Shown here in pieces: positions 1-7,214 of a stretch of 62,548 nt of DNA; positions within the stretch are counted from its first letter, which is position 1, and every line of letters begins with the position of its first letter. Made by a program: the position numbers and the translations under genes. This DNA is from Clostridiaceae bacterium BRH_c20a (GTDB lineage Bacteria; Bacillota; Peptococcia; Peptococcales; BICA1-8): NCBI GenBank assembly GCA_000961765.1, contig LADT01000004.1, forward strand, positions 1 to 62,548, given 5' to 3'. The notes beneath the pieces are model-generated. The model was given only the letters and a program-made list of their open reading frames with translations, did not search any database and was not told the DNA's origin.

Positions 1-288
1 TATTTAAGTCGTGATGATAGGATTAAGGCTCATTTTACTACATGTTTTCTTGCCCTGGTGATATACAGATATCTTGAAAAGTATTTGGGTGAGAAGTTTA
101 CTAGTCATGAAATCATTAGTGGTTTAAGGAATATAAATTTTTATTCTGTTCCGGCTGAAGGTTATATTCCAACCTATACAAGAAATGATTTTACTGATGC
201 TTTACATGATGTATTTGGGTTTAGAACTGATTATCAAATTGTTAGTTTAAAAGAAATGAAAAAAATTTTTAAGGATACAAAAAAATAA
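1..288 (+). CDS. Transposase C-terminal part, IS1634/IS4-like (cut by window edge)
   Basis: The reading frame is open from the first base, so the gene enters from outside the window. The visible 95 residues include SRDDRIKAHFTTCFLALVIY, which matches the conserved C-terminal region of IS1634-type DDE transposases, followed by a short basic tail and a TAA stop. The upstream catalytic part is not visible, so activity cannot be judged. A terminator-like hairpin follows about 30 bases after the stop. The family call rests on remembered motif similarity and is fairly secure; the exact IS is not identified. Confidence 0.75.
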   Translation, partial: YLSRDDRIKAHFTTCFLALVIYRYLEKYLGEKFTSHEIISGLRNINFYSVPAEGYIPTYTRNDFTDALHDVFGFRTDYQIVSLKEMKKIFKDTKK

Positions 289-317
289 AAAAAGTACGCA
301 GTTTTTAAAAATCAAAG

Positions 318-360
318 AAACTCCGGAATGTCCTATTTACAAGGCTTCCCGGAGTTTTTG
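318..360 (+). terminator. Rho-independent terminator after the IS transposase
   Basis: A 9-bp inverted repeat (AAACTCCGG and CCGGAGTTT) encloses a 22-nt loop and runs into a T-rich stretch. It follows the transposase stop codon and faces the 3' end of divIC, so it may serve both directions. Confidence 0.6.
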
Positions 361-423
361 TATCTCACAACTGTCAAATATGGGATTATATCCACCCAGG
401 CTTTAAAATGTCAAGACACCAAT

Positions 424-777
424 TTATCGTTGTGCCTCTTTAGCCCGCATAATCACAATTTCCCCTGGTTTAATAAGACCTAGTTTTTCTCTGGCAATTT
501 TTTCAATAGCTTCAGGGGTATAATTGTATTTCAATTCTTCCTGTAATTTCATATTTTCTTGTTGCACTTTAGCCAACTGAGCTTCTAAGCCCTTGATCTC
601 CTCTTTTAATTGATAGCCCTGATAGAAACTTGAAGAAAATGAAAATAACATAAAGACTAATATACTAAATATAATTAGCTTACTTAACTTTCGAGGTGTA
701 AAACCTCTTTTATTTTTTTTATTTATTTGCTCCCGCCCTTCAGCACTAGACCGAATCTGTCTCTGAGGTAATGCCAT
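424..777 (-). CDS. divIC: Septum formation initiator, DivIC/FtsB family
   Basis: A small bitopic division protein of 117 residues that in this family pairs with FtsL and bridges the FtsQ/DivIB complex at the septum. A basic cytoplasmic N-terminus is followed by one membrane segment (about residues 32-50), a coiled coil (about 56-83) and the family signature EKIAREKLGLIKPGE near the end. The ATG overlaps the TAA of the upstream HTH gene by one base, so the two are translationally coupled. In Bacillus divIC directly follows yabP-yabQ; here an ABC transporter and the HTH gene lie between them. Confidence 0.92.
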   Translation of the reverse strand: MALPQRQIRSSAEGREQINKKNKRGFTPRKLSKLIIFSILVFMLFSFSSSFYQGYQLKEEIKGLEAQLAKVQQENMKLQEELKYNYTPEAIEKIAREKLGLIKPGEIVIMRAKEAQR

Positions 778-995
778 TATTCATCATCCTCCATCAATCC
801 CAAAACAGAGCCTGGTAAAATAATAACCACTTCATAGCCTTTATTCCGAGCTCTATTATACAAAGTAGCAACTGTACTTGCACTAATCCCTAACTTCTTA
901 GCAATAGATTCATTAGAGAGGCCGGTCTCCTTCAAGGTTACTACCTGTCTTTCACGAAAGCTTAGTTTTTCCATTCCTCTTAATTCTATTTTCAT
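777..995 (-). CDS. Small HTH protein, sigma-70 region 4/LuxR-like
   Basis: A 72-residue protein whose residues 11-50 form a helix-turn-helix of the sigma-70 region 4/LuxR type (LSFRERQVVTLKETGLSNES then IAKKLGISASTVATLYNRAR). It lacks any receiver or sigma region 2, so it is probably a stand-alone DNA-binding protein. I chose the ATG at 995 because GGTGA lies just before it; an ATG at 1037 has no convincing ribosome site. It is coupled to divIC by a one-base stop/start overlap. The target is unknown. Confidence 0.7.
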   Translation of the reverse strand: MKIELRGMEKLSFRERQVVTLKETGLSNESIAKKLGISASTVATLYNRARNKGYEVVIILPGSVLGLMEDDE

Positions 996-1039
996 ATATT
1001 CACCATTTTTTGGGAATTTATCCCCATCATTATCCACAG

Positions 1040-1284
1040 TTTGTGGACAAATTTAGTACAATATTAGTAATTATCTTAGTTCTCTTCTATTATTTAAAAT
1101 CCTTCTTTTTTCCAAATAAATTATATGCTATTAAGAACAAAAATAGACCAAAAAAAAGCCCCAAAGGGCAAATATTTAACCACGGGCCCTCCGGGCATAC
1201 GGATGAACACGGTAAATATTTAATATCAGCATTAAATACAATCGGGCGGGCATGGAAACCCGCCCCTACAAAACACTCATATAC
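1040..1284. repeat. Intergenic region with dispersed repeat fragments
   Basis: No gene is supported here. Two repeat fragments are visible. One (about 1172-1216) starts TTTAACCACGGGCCC and recurs at 6571-6614 and, inverted, at 52681-52702. The other (about 1243-1270) is a GGGCGGGCATGGAAACCCGCCC hairpin. The first half is plain AT-rich sequence. Confidence 0.5.
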
Positions 1285-2010
1285 TTACCAGATTTGGGAA
1301 AGGAATTCCTTGGTCCTCTCCATCTGCGGATCATCGAAAATTTTAGTTGGACAGCCTTCTTCAACTATCCTGCCATCATCCATATAAATTACTCGATCAG
1401 CTACTTCACGGGCAAAACCCATTTCATGGGTTACTACTACCATAGTCATTCCTTCTTTAGCTAGGTTTTTCATAACTGCGAGCACTTCACCTACTAGTTC
1501 AGGATCTAAAGCTGATGTTGGCTCATCAAAAAGAATTACTGATGGCTCCATGGCCATAGCTCTAGCGATAGCAACTCTTTGCTTTTGACCACCTGAGAGC
1601 ATACTAGGATATGAGCCTTCCTTGTCGCTCAGTCCTACCTTCTCTAGATAATATCTCCCAACTTCTACAGCATCTTTCTTCGGCAAACCTTTAACCTGGG
1701 TTGGGCCTTCGATTACATTCTGCAAAACAGTCATATGAGGAAAAAGGTTAAAGTGCTGAAATACCATACCCACATGGGTCCGCATTTTATTAATCATCTT
1801 TTCATTATTATTATCAATTACTACATCGTCAATTTCAATAATGCCCTTTTTGAATCTTTCTAAAAAATTTATACACCTTAGAAGGGTACTTTTCCCTGAG
1901 CCGCTAGCACCAATAATTACTACTACTTCACTTGGATTAACAACCAAGTCTATTTCCTTTAAAACATGCAAATCACCAAACCATTTTTCCAAACCTTTGA
2001 CCTTAATCAT
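1285..2010 (-). CDS. glnQ: Polar amino-acid ABC transporter ATPase, GlnQ type
   Basis: Cytoplasmic ATPase of a polar amino-acid importer, 241 residues. Walker [10 protein letters not shown] is at 34-42, signature LSGGQKQR at about 138-145, Walker B VILFDE at about 158-163, and the switch histidine is in VVTHEMGF. It lies 10 bases after the permease gene and last in a substrate-binding protein, permease, ATPase operon. It is closely similar to the second GlnQ at 28436-29188, sharing long identical stretches. Substrate is not determined by sequence; the leader RNA upstream could report it. Confidence 0.93.
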   Translation of the reverse strand: MIKVKGLEKWFGDLHVLKEIDLVVNPSEVVVIIGASGSGKSTLLRCINFLERFKKGIIEIDDVVIDNNNEKMINKMRTHVGMVFQHFNLFPHMTVLQNVIEGPTQVKGLPKKDAVEVGRYYLEKVGLSDKEGSYPSMLSGGQKQRVAIARAMAMEPSVILFDEPTSALDPELVGEVLAVMKNLAKEGMTMVVVTHEMGFAREVADRVIYMDDGRIVEEGCPTKIFDDPQMERTKEFLSQIW

Positions 2011-2020
2011 TTTTCTCCTC

Positions 2021-2680
2021 CTAACGGCTGCCGCTAACTGCCAGCTTTTCTTCGATCTTATTAAACATCCAGGTGAAAATGCTGGTATATAGCAAATAAA
2101 ATAGAGCTGCCACGGTTAGCATTTCCATCATCATGAAATTTGCTGAATATAACTGCTGTGATTTTAAAAGCAGTTCATTGATAGTAATTGCACTTGCCAA
2201 GGAAGAATCCTTGAGAGCAATAATGAACTGATTACCCAAGGGAGGTATTGCTCTTTTAAAGGCCTGGGGCAGAATAATCCGCACCATAGCTTTTTGGTAG
2301 GTCATGCCTAAAGAACGGGCTGCCTCCATTTGTCCTAAAGCAATAGACTGGATAGCGCCCCGGAAAATTTCGGAAATATATGCTCCATTATGAATACCCA
2401 GACCTAAAAATGCAGAAGTAAAAGCTTCAAAACCAAACAATCCTCTTAAACCGTAGTAGATAAAAAGCAATTGTAGTAACAATGGCGTACCACGAATTAT
2501 ATATACATATATACCAGCTGGAATATTTAAAAGCCTATTGTTAGAAATGCGACAAAAGGCCGTTAAAAGCCCAAGTATTAACCCCATTAAAATCCCTGCA
2601 ATTGTTATTTTGATTGTCATTAGAGCTGCCGGCAAAAAGAATGGGAAAAATTTTACCAAGGCTGAAAATTCGTAATCCAT
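2021..2680 (-). CDS. Polar amino-acid ABC transporter permease, HisM/GlnP type
   Basis: Integral membrane subunit of the transporter, about 219 residues with about five membrane helices and the EAA loop that docks the ATPase (around [20 protein letters not shown]). The ATG at 2680 has GGAG eight bases upstream; a GTG nine bases earlier overlaps that Shine-Dalgarno and is less likely. It sits between the binding-protein gene, from which an intercistronic hairpin separates it, and the ATPase gene. Confidence 0.9.
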   Translation of the reverse strand: MDYEFSALVKFFPFFLPAALMTIKITIAGILMGLILGLLTAFCRISNNRLLNIPAGIYVYIIRGTPLLLQLLFIYYGLRGLFGFEAFTSAFLGLGIHNGAYISEIFRGAIQSIALGQMEAARSLGMTYQKAMVRIILPQAFKRAIPPLGNQFIIALKDSSLASAITINELLLKSQQLYSANFMMMEMLTVAALFYLLYTSIFTWMFNKIEEKLAVSGSR

Positions 2681-2743
2681 TTCTTTCACTCCTCATTTAA
2701 TAATACCTTAGGAATCTTATACTTATGCTTTATAGAAAACCTG

Positions 2744-2775
2744 AATCAGGTGGGGTTTTAACCCCACCTGATTCT
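2744..2775 (-). promoter_or_regulatory. Intercistronic stem-loop between binding-protein and permease genes
   Basis: AATCAGGTGGGGTT and AACCCCACCTGATT form a near-perfect hairpin of about 14 bp without a following U run. It lies 25 bases after the binding-protein stop. Such hairpins commonly protect the upstream message so that the binding protein is made in excess; that role is inferred. The second amino-acid transporter has a GGGGGGTG hairpin in the same place. Confidence 0.6.
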
Positions 2776-2799
2776 TATTCAGCCGAACTAATTCATAGC

Positions 2800-3588
2800 T
2801 TATTTTTTAGTAATATCTGCCTGCAACCACTTTTCGCTTAATTGTTTTAGTGTTCCATCTTCATGCATTTCATTTAAAATTTTATCAACAGCCTCTCGCA
2901 GAGAATCATCACTTTGCCTAAAAGCCACTGCAATATCTTCGCTGCGCAGCGGATTGCCAAGAAGCTCAATCTGGAATTTTCCACTATTGATAGCATTGAC
3001 ACCCACTACCCTATCAGTAATTACGGCATCAACTACTCCGCTATTTACCTCCATTAGGGTCTGGTTATCATCTTTATAAAGCTTTATTTCCCCTGCCTCC
3101 AGTTTTTCCCCATCGGATTCAAAGGTTGTTCCTGTAACAACTCCGATTACTTTGCCTTTTAAATCAACTGGATCTTTATAAGGACTATTTTCCTTCACTA
3201 CTAACTGAGCACCAGAATAATAATAGGGTACAGAAAAATCTACTTTTTCTTTACGTTCATCTGTTACTGCCATACTTCCCAATATCCCGTCATATACCCC
3301 AGAACGCAAGCCTTCAATTATACCGCTCCAATCAGTAGTAACAGGCCTAAATTCTACGCCCAGCCTTTTAGCCACTTCATTGGAGACATCTACATCAAAA
3401 CCTACTAATTCATTTTTTTCATCATAATAATTAAATGGTGGATAACCTCCACTCATGGCAAAGCTAATTTCCCCTGCTTTTTGAACCCGCACCAGAGCAT
3501 CACCCTTATCCTGACCACACCCTGATAAAACCAAGGTAACTGCTAATAAAAACATTACTCCCATTAAAAACTTTCTACTACTTTTCAT
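2800..3588 (-). CDS. Amino-acid ABC transporter substrate-binding lipoprotein
   Basis: Extracellular lipoprotein of 262 residues that captures the substrate for the permease at 2021-2680. A lipoprotein signal ends in LVLSGC (Cys24), and the rest is a family 3 bacterial solute-binding domain with the usual FAMSGGYPPFNYYDE opening and GFDVDVSNEVAKRLG segment. It is the first gene after a terminator-bearing leader RNA. The start ATG has AGGAGG ten bases upstream. Ligand class is polar amino acid; the exact one is not readable from sequence. Confidence 0.9.
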   Translation of the reverse strand: MKSSRKFLMGVMFLLAVTLVLSGCGQDKGDALVRVQKAGEISFAMSGGYPPFNYYDEKNELVGFDVDVSNEVAKRLGVEFRPVTTDWSGIIEGLRSGVYDGILGSMAVTDERKEKVDFSVPYYYSGAQLVVKENSPYKDPVDLKGKVIGVVTGTTFESDGEKLEAGEIKLYKDDNQTLMEVNSGVVDAVITDRVVGVNAINSGKFQIELLGNPLRSEDIAVAFRQSDDSLREAVDKILNEMHEDGTLKQLSEKWLQADITKK

Positions 3589-3639
3589 ACCGACATTTCC
3601 TCCTGATTTTCGCTAGAAGCCCCACTATACATTTTTGAG

Positions 3640-3683
3640 AAAAAAAGGCACTCTAACTCTACATTTAGTAGAGTTAGAGTGCC
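3640..3683 (-). terminator. Strong terminator at the end of the leader RNA
   Basis: A perfect 16-bp stem with a 5-nt loop is followed on the minus strand by seven U residues. It lies about 50 bases before the start of the substrate-binding protein gene, so readthrough is needed for expression from the promoter at 3917-3945. Confidence 0.85.
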
Positions 3684-3912
3684 TGGGTTTCGCCTCTCGA
3701 CTCACCCTAAACCACATGCTAACATGTAGCCTACTTCATGTCCCGCAGAACCTAAAGAAGCCCCAGCTCTTAATTAACGTTTTTCAGTAACAGATTTCGG
3801 ATATGTACAAATCATTTCTTAAGCTTGCCAGCTCGCATTTAACCTATCTCCCGGACATGCCAAACCTTACTGACCGCACCTACTACCCTGTACTTACTTC
3901 ACATTTTTATAT
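3640..3912 (-). ncRNA. Candidate structured leader RNA or sRNA, class not recognised
   Basis: From the predicted start near 3910 to the terminator, the transcript is about 270 nt and contains several helices I can draw by eye. CAUGUCC pairs with GGACAUG across about 130 nt, CUACAUG pairs with CAUGUGG as a local hairpin, GGUUU pairs with AAACC, and AAGAGC pairs with GCUUCUU. It precedes an amino-acid transporter, as riboswitches and T-boxes do. It lacks the lysine-riboswitch GCCGAAG, the T-box GGUGGNACCGCG core, and S-box, TPP, cobalamin and glycine signatures. A stand-alone sRNA is also possible. Confidence 0.6.
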
Positions 3913-3916
3913 TATA

Positions 3917-3945
3917 ATTATAGCTCTTTAGGTATAATTTGTCAA
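3917..3945 (-). promoter_or_regulatory. Consensus sigma-A promoter for leader RNA and transporter
   Basis: On the minus strand TTGACA (3945-3940) and TATAAT (3922-3917) are separated by exactly 17 bases, a perfect match to the housekeeping consensus. The start point would be near 3910. Such a strong promoter in front of a terminator fits control by attenuation, or an abundant small RNA. Confidence 0.88.
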
Positions 3946-3950
3946 CAACT

Positions 3951-4463
3951 TTATTCCTTGTCATTGGGTTGTTTGTTTCTAATCCTTGATAGCTCTCTGG
4001 TAATTTTTTGTCCAACCTTCTTAACTCCTTTGCGCATAAAATCAAACGCACTTTCTAAACCAGAAATAACAAATCCTATAGGAACAAGAATAATTCTATA
4101 AACAATTCTAAATGGCCAAGAAATAACCCGACACAAAATAACTGATATTCTAATAATATAAAGAAAAATAGTCCGGAATATTTTCTGACATCTTTTGCTA
4201 AGATAATGCACATATAGATAAGCACCAAAAGCAACCCCAAGAAAGACATAAATACGCATTTCCCCCCAGTTACCGAATAACAATAAAGCAAAAACCAAAA
4301 CTGTCATAACTAGCCAAAATAAAATATCTCCAAAAAAGGTCCCCAATTTCCTAGGTCGCCATAGCCCTCTGAAAACACGGTAAACATCAAAAATAATACC
4401 GGCTAAAAAGCCGATACCCATAGTAACTATAAAAGCAAATAGCTGATCATATATTGATTGCAT
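3951..4463 (-). CDS. yabQ: Spore cortex protein YabQ
   Basis: A 170-residue membrane protein of the YabQ family, needed in Bacillus for spore cortex assembly and located at the forespore surface. About four hydrophobic segments occupy residues 10-130, followed by a basic tail. It starts 11 bases after the yabP stop, as in Bacillus. Downstream, the promoter of the leader RNA and amino-acid transporter begins immediately after its stop, so the usual yabQ-divIC linkage is broken here. Expression is expected to be mother-cell specific, by analogy only. Confidence 0.88.
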   Translation of the reverse strand: MQSIYDQLFAFIVTMGIGFLAGIIFDVYRVFRGLWRPRKLGTFFGDILFWLVMTVLVFALLLFGNWGEMRIYVFLGVAFGAYLYVHYLSKRCQKIFRTIFLYIIRISVILCRVISWPFRIVYRIILVPIGFVISGLESAFDFMRKGVKKVGQKITRELSRIRNKQPNDKE

Positions 4464-4474
4464 TTTGACACACC

Positions 4475-4759
4475 CTACCTTATCAATCTAGAAAAGATAC
4501 CTTTACTTTTATCTCGTAATTTTGCTCCTTTGTCCTCCGAAAACTCAAGTTTATTTATATATCCATCTACTGTAAGATTTCCGTCTTCTAGATTTAGATT
4601 AGTAATGTGCATACCCGCTCCTTTTACAACAAGAATACCTAAAACGGTTTGTATTACTATTTCTGCTTCATCATAAGAAGCAACATTATTTACACCGGTA
4701 ATCTGCATTTTTTCTCTATTAATTAAACTTAAAACACACTCCCCCATTTTGTCCTCCAT
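4475..4759 (-). CDS. yabP: Sporulation protein YabP
   Basis: A 94-residue YabP/YqfC-family protein required for cortex formation in Bacillus; it is soluble and probably works with YabQ. The family pattern is visible in NREKMQITGVNNVASYDEAE and the KGIFSRLI tail. Two starts are plausible: the ATG at 4759 with a G-rich tract six bases upstream, and an ATG at 4747 with GGAGG five bases upstream, which would give 90 residues. It is the first gene of the yabP-yabQ pair. Confidence 0.87.
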   Translation of the reverse strand: MEDKMGECVLSLINREKMQITGVNNVASYDEAEIVIQTVLGILVVKGAGMHITNLNLEDGNLTVDGYINKLEFSEDKGAKLRDKSKGIFSRLIR

Positions 4760-4874
4760 GCAGAGCCCCCCCTTTAAAAATAACTCCTTGCTAACATATA
4801 TGCGTATTGCTAGTATTTCATTACAATAATGTTAACTACAATGGACTATGGTCTATCGACTATCGACCGTAAAT

Positions 4875-4904
4875 TAAAGAGCCGGACGCTTCCGGCTCTT
4901 TAAT
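4875..4904 (-). terminator. Terminator of the SpoIID-like gene
   Basis: TTAAAGAGCCGGA and TCCGGCTCTTTAA form a compact stem with a short loop directly after the stop codon at 4905. The ends are T-rich on both strands. Confidence 0.7.
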
Positions 4905-5852
4905 TTACTTATATTCTTTTACAATCTCTACATCCTTAAAAAAGTAGCGAACGATATCTTCAGGGCTCTTACCTTGCTCTGCTAAAGCTCGAGCTCCCCA
5001 TTGACTCATACCTACCCCATGTCCATATCCTTTTCCCTGGATTACTAAGTTTCCACCTTGGATGCTAATACCAGTCAATAAAGCAGACCTCATTTTATCA
5101 CTTCCCAAGGCTAGTCTTAGAGCAGGTGCGCTTACTACTACATCACCTACTTTTATCTTTGTAGCCCTTCCCGAAGGTCCCTTTTCAGCAATTGACACTG
5201 AACTAATATTTGTTGCGGCCTTACCAGAGACCTGTTGAATTGCATTCTGGACCTCATTAAGGGGGAAAGACACCTGCCAGCTTTTATTTTCCTCAACAGT
5301 AATATTTATCCCAGGGTCATCTACACTTTTAATATAAGGTGTAGGTACTCTATTAAACCCAAGTCCCTCTTCAGCTGAAGCTGAAGTTTTACCTCCCCCA
5401 TCTGCAAAAAACCAGGCCTTAATAAATTTTCCTTGATATTTTGCAACTTCACCCCTAGTCATTTGCACCGCTTTTTTTACTTGGTCATTAATCCGTTCCC
5501 TATCATAGGCCTGAAATTCATTAATATCAGTGGAAGCATCTGTACCTCGCTCTTTTACTCCACCCTCTTGGATCTTTTCTAAGGTAAAGGTCCGGGCAAT
5601 AATTGCCTGCGCAGCCAATGCCTCTAGAGGCCAGTTGACATCCATTTCAGCAGCTACTACGCCTTCTAAATACGACTCCATTTTGATTTCCTTTGTGTTC
5701 CCTGTTTCAGCAACATATAGGCTAATCGTAGGCTCTTCTTTTGTTGGCTGTTGTTGGGGAGGAGCAGGTTTTTTCTGAGGCGAGGTACAAGCGATTCCGT
5801 TAAGTAGAATTAAACTGAGCATAACTACAAAAATAACTACTCTTTTACACAT
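4905..5852 (-). CDS. SpoIID/LytB-domain lipoprotein
   Basis: A 315-residue exported protein with a lipoprotein signal (LLNGIAC, Cys near residue 22), a proline-rich linker and a SpoIID domain. The domain carries the family motifs AAEMDVNWPLEALAAQAI and, near the C-terminus, GYGHGVGMSQWGA. SpoIID enzymes are lytic transglycosylases acting on denuded glycan strands during engulfment. This copy lies between rqcP and yabP, not beside spoIIIA or spoIIQ, so it may be a paralogue with another role. I chose the ATG at 5852 because GGAGG lies six bases upstream. Confidence 0.85.
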   Translation of the reverse strand: MCKRVVIFVVMLSLILLNGIACTSPQKKPAPPQQQPTKEEPTISLYVAETGNTKEIKMESYLEGVVAAEMDVNWPLEALAAQAIIARTFTLEKIQEGGVKERGTDASTDINEFQAYDRERINDQVKKAVQMTRGEVAKYQGKFIKAWFFADGGGKTSASAEEGLGFNRVPTPYIKSVDDPGINITVEENKSWQVSFPLNEVQNAIQQVSGKAATNISSVSIAEKGPSGRATKIKVGDVVVSAPALRLALGSDKMRSALLTGISIQGGNLVIQGKGYGHGVGMSQWGARALAEQGKSPEDIVRYFFKDVEIVKEYK

Positions 5853-5929
5853 AAAAAGCCTCCTCAATCTTTAGTAAATTTAGTATCAAGCGAGAGGAAG
5901 CAGAATATACATTTTTTTGACTTATACTG

Positions 5930-6230
5930 CAAGCTTGCATGTCAGTGGAATGACTAACGGGTAAAACTGTATGACCGTGTGATAGCTCATAAGTAATACT
6001 GCATGTCCGTGTCACCGTGCCGCCGAAAAGTAACGATGAATATTTTCGGGATGCATCTTCTTTTGCATTAAACTGCATGTTGCATAAGATGAAAGTCAAA
6101 TTGTTTTGATGCATCCTTTATGCAAAATCCTTTATCGTAATCGATGGCACGGTGACACATCGAGTAAGCTAGACATGCATGTTGACACGTCAGGGTAAAT
6201 TGCCATCCATGTTCACACGATTCTACCTGA
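5930..6230 (+). repeat. Long dispersed repeat element, copy A
   Basis: This gene-free stretch shares two blocks with the inverse complement of 17085-17290. One block covers about 5967-6032 (CTGTATGACCGTGTG through GTGCCGCCGAAAAGT). The other covers about 6165-6200 (AAGCTAGACATGCATGT through ACGTCAGGGTA). Identity by eye is above 80 percent. Copy A has about 80 extra bases in the middle, rich in ATGCAT and TTGCAT palindromes. It may be a MITE-like element or a structured RNA; no open frame in it looks like a gene. Confidence 0.7.
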
Positions 6231-6245
6231 GTAACCCATAATTAA

Positions 6246-6485
6246 TTAAAGTTGTTTATACAAATCCTTGGCTGCATCAGCTCTTACATTTTCCTCAACC
6301 TTCAAAATTTGATATCGAGAAATGCGCTCTCCAAAGCCTATTTCTAGAATATCTTCTTGTTTAATAATTGAACTAGCTTTAGCTACGTTACCATTAATCT
6401 TTACCCTCCCACCATCACAAACTTCTTTAGCTAAAGTACGCCTTTTTATTATTCGGGAAACTTTAAGAAATTTATCTAAACGCAT
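6246..6485 (-). CDS. rqcP: S4-domain RNA-binding protein RqcP (YabO)
   Basis: A 79-residue S4 RNA-binding protein that in Bacillus (YabO/RqcP) helps RqcH add alanine tails to stalled nascent chains on the 50S subunit. The S4 core is visible in MRLDKFLKVSRIIKRRTLAK and VCDGGRVKINGNVAKAS. GGAGG lies five bases before the ATG. Its place between mazG-HU and yabP matches the conserved Firmicute order mazG-yabO-yabP-yabQ-divIC, with HU and a SpoIID-like gene interposed. Confidence 0.92.
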   Translation of the reverse strand: MRLDKFLKVSRIIKRRTLAKEVCDGGRVKINGNVAKASSIIKQEDILEIGFGERISRYQILKVEENVRADAAKDLYKQL

Positions 6486-6790
6486 GGGAATCCTCCTTTT
6501 AGTGGCTAATGGCTAGTGACTAGAAAAAACTAGTCGATAGTCTATGGTCTATAGCTACAAGAAAATCTATTATTTAACCACGGGCCCCTCCGGGGACACG
6601 GATAACACGGTTTAAAAGAAATAACTAAGGTTGGTTCAAGGCTAAGTAAAATCTTTAACCTCGGATTTTACTGTAGCACTGTAGCACTGACATCCAGTAT
6701 AACCCAAAAGCTTAAAACTGACATCCAGTATAACCCAAAAGCTTAAAACTAACATACTGTTTAGCCCATCGGCTTAAGCACAGAAGCTTT
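6486..6790. repeat. Repeat-rich spacer with two perfect 31-bp direct repeats
   Basis: No gene is visible. The spacer holds a GTCTATGGTCTATAG fragment (about 6528-6555), a TTTAACCACGGGCCC repeat (6571-6614), two GTAGCACT units (6673-6688), and a 31-bp sequence starting GACATCCAGTATAACCC present twice head to tail (6689-6719 and 6720-6750). The junction GTAGCACTGACATCCAGTAT recurs at about 16007-16026. Confidence 0.8.
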
Positions 6791-6829
6791 AAAAAAGTCA
6801 GGCTCATTAAATGAACCTGACTTTTTTAG
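6791..6829 (-). terminator. Terminator of the HU gene
   Basis: AAAAAGTCAGG and CCTGACTTTTTT form a stem just after the HU stop codon, with an A/T-rich flank giving a U run on the minus strand. Confidence 0.85.
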
Positions 6830-6834
6830 CCTAC

Positions 6835-7113
6835 TTACAGTTTTTCAACAGCGTCCTTTAATGACTTGCCTGCTTTAAATGCTGGAACTTTAGCAGCGGG
6901 GATTTGAATTTCTTCCCCTGTTTGAGGGTTACGGCCGGTACGAGCTTTACGGTCTCTTACTTCGAATGTACCAAATCCTACCAATTGGACCTTTTCCCCT
7001 CTTGCTAATGCTTCCTCTACAGAGGCAAATAAAGCGCTAACGGCTTTCTCTGCGTCTTTCTTGGTTAGTTCAGATTTTTCAGCTACACTGCTTATGAGTT
7101 CAGTCTTATTCAT
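6835..7113 (-). CDS. hup: DNA-binding protein HU
   Basis: A 92-residue nucleoid protein of the HU/IHF family. The typical opening [20 protein letters not shown] and the DNA-binding arm with [21 protein letters not shown] are present. HU dimers bend and compact DNA. It lies between mazG and rqcP with its own strong terminator, so its message ends separately. The ATG has a good Shine-Dalgarno (AGGAGGG). Confidence 0.96.
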   Translation of the reverse strand: MNKTELISSVAEKSELTKKDAEKAVSALFASVEEALARGEKVQLVGFGTFEVRDRKARTGRNPQTGEEIQIPAAKVPAFKAGKSLKDAVEKL

Positions 7114-7214
7114 AATGAATCCCTCCTACAATAAATGAGTTTCTCACGTTCACCATAATTCGTGGTATGTTGGTTAAATTCCTGCAATAAATACCAATTA
7201 AATAAAATTTTTTC

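Noticed and set aside
1010-1464. Plus-strand open frames opposite the HTH and ATPase genes
   Set aside because: They run antisense across real genes and a repeat, have no ribosome sites and no recognisable protein features.
3640-3912. Lysine riboswitch or T-box
   Set aside because: AGGUGCG and AGGGUG look similar at first, but the lysine core GCCGAAG and the T-box GGUGGNACCGCG are both absent.
3640-3912. tmRNA, SRP RNA or 6S RNA
   Set aside because: No tag peptide ending ALAA, no SRP GGAA tetraloop domain and no clear single long hairpin with central bubble could be drawn. 6S remains a faint possibility.
5845-6114. 89-codon minus-strand frame upstream of the SpoIID-like gene
   Set aside because: It lies in the dispersed repeat element, is not shared by the other copy, and overlaps the start of the SpoIID-like gene.
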